Below are positions 53,329 to 62,492 of a stretch of DNA of 64,000 nucleotides, one piece after another (within the stretch, counting starts at the first letter, position 1; every line of letters starts with the position of its first letter). The stretch covers positions 1 through 64,000 of the forward strand of contig NZ_JACCHQ010000010.1 in NCBI RefSeq assembly GCF_016031655.1. Direction: 5' to 3'. The position numbers and the translations under genes were made by a program. This DNA is from Bradyrhizobium glycinis (GTDB taxonomy: Bacteria > Pseudomonadota > Alphaproteobacteria > Rhizobiales > Xanthobacteraceae). The notes beneath the pieces were generated by a model that saw nothing but the letters and a program-made list of their open reading frames with translations, did no database searches and was not told the DNA's origin.

Positions 53329-54774
53329 ATGGCGATAGTCTGTCCCAACTGTCATTACGACAATCCTGCCGGCAAGGGATTCTGCAGGTATTGCGGGAGC
53401 CGTCTCACACCGCCGCCACCAGAGCCAGATGCCGTCGATAACGATGAAGTGCAGCGGTTGCTCGAGGCACTGCGCGAAAGCAAGCAAGCGATCGGCTCGC
53501 TGCAACAGGACCTTGAGAGCGCGACGCGTGAACTGGACGAAGCAAGGGATGAGCTGAACGTCCTGCGGCAAAAGGCAATTACCGATACGGTGAACGATAC
53601 CGAGGAGCGCATGGCCGAGCACAACCGCCTGCGCGGCAGCCTTGCCGAGAGTCAGAAGAGCGTCGAGGCCCTGCGGTCGGAGCTTGAGGCCACAAAAGTG
53701 CAGTCCGGCGCCATTCAGGACAAACTCAAGGAGGAGATCGCAGCCGGCCAGGCGAAGATCGTGGCACTTGCGCGAGAACTTGACACGACGAAGCAAAAGG
53801 TTGCGGCCGAGTTCCATGGCAAGGTTGCGGCAAGCGAGCAGCTCGTGGACGCGATGAAGCAACAGCACGCCGATGAGCTCAAGAAAGTCACGGACGGTCA
53901 CCATGAGAAGATCGCAGCGCTCACGCGCGATCTTGCGACGGTCAAGGAAAGGGTGGTGGCCGAATTCCAGGGCAGGCTGACAGCAAGCGAGAAACTGATC
54001 GAAACGCTGAGGCAGCGCCATGCCAACGAGATCGGGAAGGCCGCGGACGATAACCAGGACAAGGTCGCGCAAAAGGACGCATTGATCGAGGAATTGCAGA
54101 AGAAACTGCATGGCCTGGTCGAAGACGGCAAGGTGCCAGCCACGACCAGGCGGTCCTTCGGCACGATGGCGATGGCGGCGCTGGCTGCGGTTTCGGGCGG
54201 CGCCGGTGGCGTTGGCGGATACTTTCTCCAACCAGACTCGGCCTCCGGAGCGACGCAGGCCAAGCTGGACGAGGCCAAGGCGCTCAATGAAAAGTTGCAG
54301 ACGGCCTTGCAGTCCCAGAACGAGGTTTATGAGAGGACCCTCAGCGACTTGAAGCGGGCCGAGGCTCGGCTCAGGGATCAATCAGCGTCGAACGCCAATG
54401 TTGGCGCGAACGAGGAACTACATCGGCAACTGAACGAGGCGCGCGCGGCGAGCCAGCAGCAGCTGTCGGAGGCGCGCGCCAAGGAGCAACAGCAGGAGGG
54501 CAGGCTGGCGACGCTTCAGGCCGAGCTCGACCGAAGCAGGCAGGACATTGCGGCGCGAGATCAGACCATCGCCGCGCGGAATCAGACCATCGAGCAGCTG
54601 AACAAACAGCTGCAGGTCGCCAATTCCTCGGATGCGCGAGCGCAAGAACCGAAGACACAGGAAGCGAAGCCGCACGAAAGGGAAGTGAAGCCAAGGCCGC
54701 GCAAGGCGATCGATCTCGAACAAACGATCAGAGACCTCGAACGGGAATACGGCATTCCCAGATTTGGCAGGTGA
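53329..54774 (+). CDS. Zinc-ribbon, coiled-coil, single-span membrane protein
   Basis: A 481-residue protein with an unusual layout. Residues 5-22 form a zinc ribbon (CPNC-x10-CRYC, cysteines 5, 8, 19, 22). Residues about 40-265 are continuous coiled coil with near-duplicate blocks (KQKVAAEFHGKVAASEQLVD and KERVVAEFQGRLTASEKLIE). One membrane helix follows at about 277-297 (AMAALAAVSGGAGGVGGYFL), then a second coiled coil rich in Gln and Ala to residue 440, and a basic tail. TTG 53314 is an alternative start. It sits 197 bases before the sheath gene on the same strand. It could be a membrane tether or sensor linked to the injection system; this is inference from position. Confidence 0.7.
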   Translation: MAIVCPNCHYDNPAGKGFCRYCGSRLTPPPPEPDAVDNDEVQRLLEALRESKQAIGSLQQDLESATRELDEARDELNVLRQKAITDTVNDTEERMAEHNRLRGSLAESQKSVEALRSELEATKVQSGAIQDKLKEEIAAGQAKIVALARELDTTKQKVAAEFHGKVAASEQLVDAMKQQHADELKKVTDGHHEKIAALTRDLATVKERVVAEFQGRLTASEKLIETLRQRHANEIGKAADDNQDKVAQKDALIEELQKKLHGLVEDGKVPATTRRSFGTMAMAALAAVSGGAGGVGGYFLQPDSASGATQAKLDEAKALNEKLQTALQSQNEVYERTLSDLKRAEARLRDQSASNANVGANEELHRQLNEARAASQQQLSEARAKEQQQEGRLATLQAELDRSRQDIAARDQTIAARNQTIEQLNKQLQVANSSDARAQEPKTQEAKPHEREVKPRPRKAIDLEQTIRDLEREYGIPRFGR

Positions 54775-54971
54775 ATCGAGACATCTCGTCTCCCGAAGCA
54801 GGCTCGGCCTCATCTGCCCGGATCACCACCCAAAAAAAGACTGCGACGATCCCTTCGGAACGTCGTGACCATAGATGATCGTGTCGCTGCGCCCAACAGG
54901 GCGCGGCAAGGGAATCTATTGCTCATTCGGCTGTTCGCTCCAGATGTCCATCGCTCAAGGAGAAGATCTCG
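54775..54971 (+). promoter_or_regulatory. Presumed promoter region of the eCIS operon
   Basis: This 197-base gap is the only sizeable non-coding space before the chain of overlapping eCIS genes, so the operon promoter should be here. It contains a seven-A run (54834-54840) and ends in a good ribosome site, AAGGAG, ahead of the sheath ATG. No sigma-factor consensus was confidently found. Confidence 0.4.
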
Positions 54972-56564
54972 ATGCCCGTCGCTCTTTCATATCCCGGCGT
55001 CTACGTAGAAGAAGTGCCAAGCGGCGTCCGGACGATCACCGGTGTCGCGACGTCGATCACTGCGTTCGTCGGCCGCGCGATTTTGGGGCCCGTCGACAAG
55101 CCGATCACGGTATTCGGATTCGGTGATTTCGAACGCCGATTCGGCGGCCTCGCAGTCGATCATCCCATGAGCTACGCCGTCGCCGATTTTTTTCGCAATG
55201 GTGGCGGGCAGGCGATCATCGTCCGCATCTTCAAGTCAAAGAAGGATCCCGACGGGAAGGACCTCAAGGCGAGTGTGAAGGTCGGAGGTCTGGTACTAGA
55301 GCCGGCTTATCCGGGTGCATGGGCGAGCGGACTCGAGGTCACGCTCGAGAAGAACGTCTCCGTCGATGCGGCGCGACGGTTCGGCCTGGAAAAGGAAGAT
55401 CTCTTCAACCTGAAGGCCGAGCTGACGGTGAACGGGCAGGTCGTCGCGCGCGAACAGTTTCTCAATCTGACGCTCAAGAACGAGCCGGCCGCCCGTGCGC
55501 AGCGGATCGATCGCGTCCTTCAGCAATCGTCGGAGCTGCTTCGTGTTTCTTCTCCGAGCCTGCCGGAAAGGATCACCTTTCCCGCCGATCAGAGCGCCAT
55601 TTCCGCCCCAGCCGAGATGCCCCACGACGGCGTCGAAGATGCGATCGATGACGATGACAAAGTCTATATCGGCGACAAGAACAACAAGAAGGGACTGTAC
55701 GCGCTCGAAAATGCCGACCTCTTCAACTTGCTTTGCATCCCGCCGGACCAGCCAGGTGGCGACACCTCTCCGGCAGTTTACAAGGAGGCGATGCGCTACT
55801 GCACCGAGCGGCGTGCGATGCTGATCGTGGATCCGCCATCGGGCTGGGGCGACAACCTTGCGGGCGACAATCCCGCCGGCAAGCTTGACGCTCTCGGCTT
55901 CAGCGCTAACGATACACGAAACGCCGCGCTGTTCTTTCCACGGGTCAAGGCGCCCGATCCGCTCAGCAAGGGGCAGCAGGCGACGTTCGTGCCATGCGGT
56001 CTCGTCGCCGGCGCGATGGCTGCAACCGACGCGCGGCGCGGCGTATGGAAGGCGCCGGCCGGTCTGGACGCGGGATTGAGCGGCATTGATGGACTCGCGA
56101 CCAAACTCACCAATGGCGAGAACGGCATCCTCAACCAGATCGGCATCAACTGCCTCCGCAACTTCCCGATCTACGGCAACGTGATCTGGGGTTCCCGTAC
56201 GTTGCGCGGCGCCGATCAGCTGGCGGACGAGTACAAATACATTCCGGTGCGCCGGCTCGCCCTCTTCATCGAGGAGAGTCTGTTCAGAGGGACCCAGTGG
56301 GTCGTATTCGAGCCAAATGACGAGCCGCTCTGGGCTCAGATCAGACTGAACCTCGGCGCCTTCATGCACAACCTGTTTGTGCAGGGCGCCTTCCAGGGGT
56401 CGACGCCGGCCGCGGCCTACTTTGTGAAGTGCGACAAGGAAACCACGACGCAAAACGACATCAATCTCGGCATCGTCAACATCCATGTCGGATTTGCACC
56501 GCTGAAGCCCGCCGAATTCGTCGTGCTTCGGATTCAGCAGATCGCCGGCAATATCCAGACCTGA
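54972..56564 (+). CDS. Contractile sheath protein of an eCIS (phage tail sheath family)
   Basis: Structural sheath subunit, 530 residues, the outer contractile tube of an extracellular contractile injection system. The N-terminus PGVYVEEVPSGVRTITGVAT, followed by SITAFVGRAILGPVDKPITV, is the hallmark of tail-sheath proteins of the Afp/PVC type. The region GGGQAIIVRIFKS begins the variable outer domain. The C-terminal part (GIVNIHVGFAPLKPAEFVVL) carries the strand that interlocks neighbouring subunits. A strong ribosome site precedes the ATG, and 18 bases separate it from the tube gene. Only one sheath gene is present in view, whereas Afp/PVC loci have several. Confidence 0.95.
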   Translation: MPVALSYPGVYVEEVPSGVRTITGVATSITAFVGRAILGPVDKPITVFGFGDFERRFGGLAVDHPMSYAVADFFRNGGGQAIIVRIFKSKKDPDGKDLKASVKVGGLVLEPAYPGAWASGLEVTLEKNVSVDAARRFGLEKEDLFNLKAELTVNGQVVAREQFLNLTLKNEPAARAQRIDRVLQQSSELLRVSSPSLPERITFPADQSAISAPAEMPHDGVEDAIDDDDKVYIGDKNNKKGLYALENADLFNLLCIPPDQPGGDTSPAVYKEAMRYCTERRAMLIVDPPSGWGDNLAGDNPAGKLDALGFSANDTRNAALFFPRVKAPDPLSKGQQATFVPCGLVAGAMAATDARRGVWKAPAGLDAGLSGIDGLATKLTNGENGILNQIGINCLRNFPIYGNVIWGSRTLRGADQLADEYKYIPVRRLALFIEESLFRGTQWVVFEPNDEPLWAQIRLNLGAFMHNLFVQGAFQGSTPAAAYFVKCDKETTTQNDINLGIVNIHVGFAPLKPAEFVVLRIQQIAGNIQT

Positions 56565-56582
56565 AAATAGGGGGAGACCATC

Positions 56583-57110
56583 ATGGCTCAGTTCAGCGTG
56601 AATACGACCCGGTTCGATCCCTACAAGAACTTCAAGTTCAGGATGAAATGGGACGGCAAGTATGTCGCCGGCATCAGCAAGGTCAGCGGCCTGAAGCGGA
56701 CCACCGAGGTGGTCAAGCATCGCGAAGGGGGCGATCCCAGCAGCAGCCGGAAGTCACCGGGCCGCAGCGAGTACGAGGCGATTACGCTCGAGCGCGGCGT
56801 CACCCACGATACCGAGTTCGAGAAATGGGCGAACAAGATCTGGCATTTCGGTGCCGGGCTCGGAAGCGAGGTTTCGCTGAAGGATTTCCGCAAGGATCTG
56901 CTGCTGGAGGTCTATAACGAGGCCGGGCAGGTCGCGATCACCTACAAGATCTATCGTTGCTGGGTCTCGGAATACCAGGCCTTGCCGGACCTTGACGCCA
57001 ATGCCAACGCGGTGGCGATCCAGCATATCAAGCTGGAAAACGAGGGTTGGGAACGCGACGAGAGCGTGGTCGAGCCGTCCGAGCCGACCTTCATCGTGCC
57101 CGCGCAGTGA
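56583..57110 (+). CDS. Inner tube protein of an eCIS (phage tail tube, gp19-like)
   Basis: A 175-residue tube subunit, standard for the T4 gp19-like family (Afp1/Pvc1-like). It has FDPYKNFKFRMKWDGKYVAG at the N-terminus, then VSGLKRTTEVVKHREGGDPS, a family-typical loop, then ITLERGVTHDTEFEKWANKI. Hexamer rings of this protein form the tube that sits inside the sheath and carries cargo. It starts after a GGGGGAG site. Some eCIS loci have a second, divergent tube gene; none is seen before the window end. Confidence 0.95.
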   Translation: MAQFSVNTTRFDPYKNFKFRMKWDGKYVAGISKVSGLKRTTEVVKHREGGDPSSSRKSPGRSEYEAITLERGVTHDTEFEKWANKIWHFGAGLGSEVSLKDFRKDLLLEVYNEAGQVAITYKIYRCWVSEYQALPDLDANANAVAIQHIKLENEGWERDESVVEPSEPTFIVPAQ

Positions 57111-57114
57111 TGCG

Positions 57115-57867
57115 ATGGCGGTCCCGTCGACACAGCACCTGCTAGCGGCCTGGGAACGCGGGCGCGCGGTGCCGCGACAAGATGAACGCGCGCTCGCGCT
57201 GTTAATGGCGGCGCACGCACATCTGTCGCGCGCCGCTGCCGCCGAACTGCCGATCGGCGAACGGGATCGCCGGCTTCTGACGCTGTACCAGGACCTGTTC
57301 GGTCCGAGGCTCACGGCGCTGGCAACCTGTCCGGAATGCAGCGCATCGCTCGAACTCGAATTCGATGCCGAAGCGTTCGGCGCGGCGTTGGAGGACGAGT
57401 CCGTCACCGAGCCGGCTGAGGCAGCATTATCGTTCAGCCACGACGGCTATCACGTTCTGTTTCGCTTGCCGAACAGCCGCGATGTGCTGGCCTTGGGCCA
57501 TGGCCGGCCGGATGACGAGAACAGGTTGCGTCTGCTCGAACGCGTGGTGCTTCGCGCATCACGCGGCGATGAGGAGGTGCCGGCGGCGAACCTGCCCGCG
57601 ACATTGATCCATGCACTGGAAGAGCGGCTGTCGCTTGTTGACCCGCATGCCGATATTCGCCTGGATCTGGACTGCTCCGCGTGCCGGGCGCAATGGCAGG
57701 CGCCGTTCGACATCGTGTCCTTTCTCTGGAGCGAAGTCGATGCGTGGGCGCTACGCTTGTTGCGTGACGTGCACCGGCTGGCACGCGCCTATGGCTGGCG
57801 CGAGGCCGATATCCTGGCGCTGAGCTCACCCCGGCGCCAATGCTACCTGGAGCTGCTGGACGAATGA
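57115..57867 (+). CDS. eCIS T4-baseplate-like protein with two CxxC pairs
   Basis: A 250-residue protein. Cysteines 72 and 75 (TCPECSASLELEF) and 187 and 190 (DCSACRAQWQAPFDI) could together bind a zinc ion. The layout of two CxxC pairs with the intervening beta-rich segment resembles the T4 baseplate hub-assembly family (T4_baseplate) seen in eCIS operons, which is how I place it. The C-terminus VDAWALRLLRDVHRLARAYG with WREADILALSSPRRQCYLEL is helical. It starts four bases after the tube stop, and its stop overlaps the next ATG. Role in baseplate assembly is inferred. Confidence 0.75.
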   Translation: MAVPSTQHLLAAWERGRAVPRQDERALALLMAAHAHLSRAAAAELPIGERDRRLLTLYQDLFGPRLTALATCPECSASLELEFDAEAFGAALEDESVTEPAEAALSFSHDGYHVLFRLPNSRDVLALGHGRPDDENRLRLLERVVLRASRGDEEVPAANLPATLIHALEERLSLVDPHADIRLDLDCSACRAQWQAPFDIVSFLWSEVDAWALRLLRDVHRLARAYGWREADILALSSPRRQCYLELLDE

Positions 57868-58985
57868 GCGGGTATTTGGCCAATCTCGCAAGTCGTGCAA
57901 CGGCGCTGGAGCCTGCCGTCAGGCCGCGCCTGCCGTCGATCTTCGGTCCGGCGCCCGCTTCGGCATGGGATGGTCCGGCCACCGTGAGCGAGGATGCGCC
58001 CCAGGTTGAAGGCGCTGCGCCGCGTCGCGAAGATGCGGTCTTCGTAGCGTCCGTGTGGCCGTCCGAGGCTGCTGCCAGGGACGAACTTCCAACGGAGCAG
58101 GCCAGCGCGCCGCAACGAGCCGCCACATCGCCCCTGCGCAGCGACGGGATCGCCGCGCCTTCAGTGAGGTCTGTCACGGGAACGGCCGCGACAGATCATC
58201 CTTCGATGCGGCCACGCGATGCGACAACGGCAGCGCTCAGTGTCCCGCTGCAAGCGCCGGCAGGTGGTGCGCCGGATGATGTGGCCGGCAGCAGCATTTT
58301 GACGGTGCAAACGGCCAGTGCTCGACCACAGTCACCGGCATACACCGGGGCGGATGACGTGCTGCGCAGCAACGACCCAGCCGTCGAAGCGCCGCGACCT
58401 CTGTCAACGCGCCCAACTGCGGTGCAAGGCAAGGAGCGCCGTGGACGATCCTCTGATGTGCCGCCAGCCGGGCCGGCTCTTGCTCCCGTCGCGGTCCCGA
58501 GACGCGTCGATCCGAAGTATCCGCCCAGCCATGACCGTGGTGAGCCGCTGCGGCCCATGGCGGCGCAACGCGCGCGAGCCTGGGAAGCACGCGATGGCGT
58601 CGCGCCCGCAAGTCCACAGGATGCGCATGCTGATTTGGTCTCGGATATCGCCGAACCATCGCGGCAATCTTCGCTGGATCGGAGCGGCCAAGTGCTCCGG
58701 GAGAGGGCAGAGATTGAGGCGACGTCACCCCGTCGAAACAGGTCTGATCCGGGCCAACGATGGCCGCAGGCCTCCACGCATGCGCGCCAAGACCGCACCA
58801 TTCGAAGCGAGGCTCCGTACGACGAGCGCTCGACGGCCGCACAGCCGGTGGTTCATGTGACGATCGGGAGGGTTGAGGTGCGGGCCTCGATCTTAGCCGA
58901 GCCACGGCAAAGGACACGGTCGTCAACCGGTGCAACCAGCCTCGACGACTACCTGCGCCAGCGTTCGGGGCGGAGCAGCTCATGA
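57864..58985 (+). CDS. Pro/Ala-rich disordered eCIS protein with conserved C-terminus
   Basis: A 373-residue protein whose first 320 residues are low-complexity (Pro, Ala, Arg, Ser) and appear disordered. Only the ends look conserved: MSGYLANLASRATALEPAVR at the start and, near 329-367, VVHVTIGRVEVRA followed by SLDDYLRQR. The same kind of short C-terminal signature recurs in unnamed proteins encoded just before DUF4255 genes in eCIS loci, as I recall it. Start and stop both overlap neighbours (ATGA). It might be a flexible scaffold or length-setting component; unproven. Confidence 0.7.
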   Translation: MSGYLANLASRATALEPAVRPRLPSIFGPAPASAWDGPATVSEDAPQVEGAAPRREDAVFVASVWPSEAAARDELPTEQASAPQRAATSPLRSDGIAAPSVRSVTGTAATDHPSMRPRDATTAALSVPLQAPAGGAPDDVAGSSILTVQTASARPQSPAYTGADDVLRSNDPAVEAPRPLSTRPTAVQGKERRGRSSDVPPAGPALAPVAVPRRVDPKYPPSHDRGEPLRPMAAQRARAWEARDGVAPASPQDAHADLVSDIAEPSRQSSLDRSGQVLRERAEIEATSPRRNRSDPGQRWPQASTHARQDRTIRSEAPYDERSTAAQPVVHVTIGRVEVRASILAEPRQRTRSSTGATSLDDYLRQRSGRSSS

Positions 58986-60253
58986 GCAACCCTACAGCCA
59001 TCGCCGCCGTTACCGCGACAATTCGCAACCTGCTTACCCTGGGCGTGACGTCCGACCCCGATCTGGTCGATACCATCGTCACCATGCAGGCACCGCATCT
59101 GGCGCGCATCAATGGCAACAGTGCCAACCAGATCAACATCTTCCTCTATAGTGTGCGACCGAGCGGAAGCTGGTCCAACATGCCATCTCCGGCGACGGTA
59201 CGGCCCGGGGAGTTCGGCGTTCCGGTTCTCGGACTCAATCTGCATTATTTAATCACCGTGTTCGGCCGCGACAACGACGCGCAGCGTCCGTTCAGCCACC
59301 AGCTGCTCGGCCGCGCCATGAGCACGCTGCACGATCATCCGCTGCTTGGCGCCGACGAGATCAAGGCGGCGCTGCCCGGTAACGATCTGTGGAATCAGGC
59401 GGAGCGTGTCCGCTTCACGCTGTACCCGCTCTCGATCGAGGAGATCGGAAAGATGTGGCCCGGCTTCCAGACCCATTATCAGCTGTCGGTGGCCTACGAA
59501 GCCGCGGTCGTTATGATCGACAGCACGCGACCCACCGTGACGCCGCTTCCGGTTCTCACGCGTGGGCAGTCCGACCGCGGTATCTCAGCGCTTGCGAGTG
59601 CGCTCTCGCCGTTTCCGACCATTGATAGGGTCGAGCTGCCGAACAAGCAACCCGCGGCACTGCCGGGAGACGAGATCAAGCTTAGCGGCCGCAATCTGTC
59701 CGGTGACCGTGTGACTGTAAAGTTCGCGAGCCCGCGACTGGCCGAACCGATCGAGTTTCCGGTTGAGATGCCGGCTGATGATGTGTCGAGCGATTCCAAA
59801 GTCAGCGTCAACTTGCCCGCTGAGCCGGCGAATTTACCTGCTGGCCTCTACACGATTTCCGTGATTGTCCGGGATCCGGTGCAAACTGACCGGGCAGGAA
59901 ACAAGATCCCGCCGTCCGTCCACACCAGCAATGAGATGCCGCTGTCCGTCGCGCCGCGGATCACGTCGGACCTGCCGGTGCCGGCGCAGGTCGCGCAGGG
60001 CACCGCGACGATTTCGTTGAACTGTGTGCCGAAGGTCCGTCCCGAGCAGCGCGTTTCGCTGCTGCTCGGTAGCCGCGAGATCCCGGCAGTGCCGCGAACC
60101 GCGCAGACCGGCCAACTCGCGTTCGTGGTCACCGACGCGGTTGCTGGGGAGTTCTGGATCCGTTTGCGTGTCGACGGTGTCGATAGCCAGCTGGTCGATT
60201 ATTCAAAGTCGCCGCCGATCTTCATGGACCAGCAGAAGGCGAAGCTCACATGA
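58982..60253 (+). CDS. eCIS cap/terminator protein with DUF4255 (Pvc16-like)
   Basis: A 423-residue protein. Residues 1-190 are the DUF4255/Pvc16 N-terminal domain: SNPTAIAAVTATIRNLLTLG, INIFLYSVRPSGSWSNMPSP, LNLHYLITVFGRDNDAQRPF, HLLG-type helix and RVRFTLYPLSIEEIGKMWPG. In Afp/PVC particles this subunit caps the sheath-tube end. The remaining 230 residues form two Ig-like beta domains (LPGDEIKLSGRNLSGDRVTV and so on), longer than minimal Pvc16, possibly facing outward. Start and stop overlap both neighbours by four bases. Confidence 0.92.
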   Translation: MSNPTAIAAVTATIRNLLTLGVTSDPDLVDTIVTMQAPHLARINGNSANQINIFLYSVRPSGSWSNMPSPATVRPGEFGVPVLGLNLHYLITVFGRDNDAQRPFSHQLLGRAMSTLHDHPLLGADEIKAALPGNDLWNQAERVRFTLYPLSIEEIGKMWPGFQTHYQLSVAYEAAVVMIDSTRPTVTPLPVLTRGQSDRGISALASALSPFPTIDRVELPNKQPAALPGDEIKLSGRNLSGDRVTVKFASPRLAEPIEFPVEMPADDVSSDSKVSVNLPAEPANLPAGLYTISVIVRDPVQTDRAGNKIPPSVHTSNEMPLSVAPRITSDLPVPAQVAQGTATISLNCVPKVRPEQRVSLLLGSREIPAVPRTAQTGQLAFVVTDAVAGEFWIRLRVDGVDSQLVDYSKSPPIFMDQQKAKLT

Positions 60254-62235
60254 GCGAGGCGGCAAAATGGGAAGCGCTTAATTCGCGCCATCTCGCGGCC
60301 GCCCTGAAGCGGTTGAAGCAGCGGCTTGAACAGCTTGCGAGCGGAGAAAAGTCGAAAGCGCAGGACGCAGGCCCGGATACGCCGGCCGCCAAATCACGCG
60401 AGGACGGCTTGCCGGCGTTGCTGCTGCTCGAACGGGCGCTCGGCCTTTCGTCTTTCGAGCGCGATCTATTGCTGCTCTGCGCTGCTGCGGAATTCGACAG
60501 CGCATTTCCTTCCCTGTTCGCCAAGGTGCAGGGCGATCCCGGCCGCATCGCGCCGACATTCGCACTTGCCCTGTCGCTGCTCGACGATCCGAGTTGGGAT
60601 GCGCTGTCGCCGGAGCGGCCGCTGCGCTATTTCAAGCTGATCGAGATCAATCAGCCCGGAGCCCAGGCACTCACGGTCAGCGCGTTGCGGGCCGACGAGC
60701 GCATCGTCAACTATGTCAAGGGCCTCAATTATCTCGACGATCGGCTGGCGCCCTATGTCGCCGCGGTCGGGTCCGATCAGCCCGCCGCCGAAATGCCGCC
60801 TTCGCAGGTCGAACTCGCCCGGCAGGTCACGGCACCGTGGCGGCTTGCCGCCGCCACGGCGCCGCCGCCGATCGTTCAGCTGCTGGGAGCCGACGCTGCC
60901 AGCAAGCAGCTCGTTGCGCTCGATGCTACCGCGCAGCTGCAGCGGCAGCTCTACCGCATGCCGGCCGACGCGCTGCCGGCGCAGCCGGCGGAATTGGAGA
61001 TGCTGGGCAGGCTGTGGCAGCGCGAAAGCCTGCTGCTGCCCGTCGCGCTTTGGGTCGACGCGCAGGAAATCGACGCTTCCGATGCGCATGCCGCGACGAT
61101 CCGCCGATTCCTGGCCCGCTGCGGCGGCTTCGTGATGTTGTCCGTGCGCGAGCCGTGGCCGCGGCTGCCGCGTGACACCAGCATGGTCGACATCCTCAAG
61201 CCGACGATGGACGAGCAGCGCGCGGCGTGGCAGCGCATCTGCGGCGACGGTGATGCGCAAGGCCCGGCGGCACTGGCCAGCCAGTTCAATCTCAATATTG
61301 CCGATATCACCAGGATCGCGGCGATGACCAAGGCGGAGCAGGGCTCCGGGAAGGCACCGCTGCGCGACCGGCTGTGGGACGCTTGCCGCGCGCGGGTGCG
61401 GCCGATGCTGGACGCGCTGGCTCACCGCATCGAGCCGAAGGCGACCTTCGACGACATCGTCCTGCCTGCGGAACAAACCGGCCTGCTTCACCAGATCGCG
61501 GCGCAGGTCAACCAGCGCGGCAAGGTGTATGGCGAATGGGGCTTTGGCGCGCGGGCGAACCGCGGACTCGGCATCAGCGCGCTGTTTGCCGGCGACAGCG
61601 GGACCGGAAAGACGATGGCCGCCGAGGTCATCGCCAACGAACTGCGGCTGAACCTCTATCGCATCGATCTTTCCGCCGTGGTCAGCAAGTACATCGGCGA
61701 GACCGAGAAGAATCTGCGCCGGCTGTTCGATGCCGCCGAGGATGGCGGCGTTATCCTGTTCTTCGACGAAGCCGATGCCCTGTTCGGCAAGCGCAGCGAG
61801 GTCAAGGACAGCCACGACCGCTATGCCAATATCGAGATCAACTATCTGCTGCAGCGCATGGAAGCCTACCGGGGGCTGGCAATCCTCGCCACCAACATGC
61901 GCAGCTCGCTCGACAATGCCTTTACGCGGCGGCTGCGCTTCATCGTCAATTTCCCGTTCCCCGGCGTCGTGGAGCGGCGAGGGATGTGGCAGAAGGCTTT
62001 CCCGCCGCAAACCCCCGTGGGCTTGCTCGACTACGACCGCCTGGCGCGCCTCAACCTGACCGGCGGCAGCATCCACAATGCCGCGTTGAACGCGGCGTTC
62101 CTCGGCGCGCAGGCAAACTCGCCGGTGACGATGCCGCTCGCGCTCGCCGCCGCGCGTGCGGAATTCGTCAAGCTCGATCGCCCGGTCAACGAAGCCGATT
62201 TCCGCTGGCTCGAATCCAGAGAGGCCAACGCATGA
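60250..62235 (+). CDS. eCIS AAA+ ATPase (Afp15/Pvc15-like)
   Basis: A 661-residue cytoplasmic ATPase. The C-terminal third is a classic AAA module: Walker A LFAGDSGTGKTMAAEVIANE near residue 447, Walker B VILFFDEADALFGKRSEVKD near 503, sensor-1 LAILATNMRSSLD, arginine finger region TRRLRFIVNFPFP. The first 400 residues are an unstructured-to-helical region and a degenerate ATPase-like domain (ALGLSSFERDLLLLCAAAEF) as in eCIS ATPases. In Afp/PVC this ATPase is needed for particle assembly or effector loading. Overlaps on both sides place it firmly in the operon. Confidence 0.93.
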   Translation: MSEAAKWEALNSRHLAAALKRLKQRLEQLASGEKSKAQDAGPDTPAAKSREDGLPALLLLERALGLSSFERDLLLLCAAAEFDSAFPSLFAKVQGDPGRIAPTFALALSLLDDPSWDALSPERPLRYFKLIEINQPGAQALTVSALRADERIVNYVKGLNYLDDRLAPYVAAVGSDQPAAEMPPSQVELARQVTAPWRLAAATAPPPIVQLLGADAASKQLVALDATAQLQRQLYRMPADALPAQPAELEMLGRLWQRESLLLPVALWVDAQEIDASDAHAATIRRFLARCGGFVMLSVREPWPRLPRDTSMVDILKPTMDEQRAAWQRICGDGDAQGPAALASQFNLNIADITRIAAMTKAEQGSGKAPLRDRLWDACRARVRPMLDALAHRIEPKATFDDIVLPAEQTGLLHQIAAQVNQRGKVYGEWGFGARANRGLGISALFAGDSGTGKTMAAEVIANELRLNLYRIDLSAVVSKYIGETEKNLRRLFDAAEDGGVILFFDEADALFGKRSEVKDSHDRYANIEINYLLQRMEAYRGLAILATNMRSSLDNAFTRRLRFIVNFPFPGVVERRGMWQKAFPPQTPVGLLDYDRLARLNLTGGSIHNAALNAAFLGAQANSPVTMPLALAAARAEFVKLDRPVNEADFRWLESREANA

Positions 62236-62492
62236 ATATCCGCCTGCATATCGAACGCCTGGTGCTCGATGGATTGCAACTGAAGGACTCGGACAGCGCA
62301 GCGCTCAAGGCGTCGCTCGAAGCCGAGCTCGGCCGCCTGCTCACGGAAAGCGGCATCAACAGCGAGATTGGCGGGAGCGGCGCGTTGCCGTGCGTCGATG
62401 CCGCGCCGATGCAGGTGAGACGTGACGCGACGCCGGCCCAGATCGGCAGCGGAATCGCGCAGTCGGTGTTCTCAGGGATAGGAAAACTATGA
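62232..62492 (+). CDS. Small eCIS-associated protein (86 residues)
   Basis: Eighty-six residues starting MNIRLHIERLVLDGLQLKDS. A predicted amphipathic start is followed by a helix (ALKASLEAELGRLLTESGI) and a loop, ending GSGIAQSVFSGIGKL. Small proteins of this kind are encoded next to the ATPase and DUF4157 genes in many eCIS loci; function is not known. Start overlaps the ATPase stop and stop overlaps the DUF4157 gene start, both by ATGA. Confidence 0.75.
   Translation: MNIRLHIERLVLDGLQLKDSDSAALKASLEAELGRLLTESGINSEIGGSGALPCVDAAPMQVRRDATPAQIGSGIAQSVFSGIGKL

Noticed and set aside
52318-54381. 687-codon open frame on the minus strand
   Set aside because: Mostly antisense to the coiled-coil protein. 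Only its last part coincides with the shifted IS5 transposase end (FRLWLRLNES), which is recorded as a remnant.
54857-54885. GGAAC followed by CGTG, similar to a general-stress (EcfG) promoter ahead of the sheath gene
   Set aside because: The spacing is 18 bases and the -10 part is CGTG rather than CGTT, so it does not fit the consensus well enough to call.
54972-62492. Ordinary prophage tail module
   Set aside because: DUF4255 cap, the eCIS-type AAA ATPase and DUF4157 protein are eCIS markers, and no capsid, portal, terminase or integrase genes are seen.
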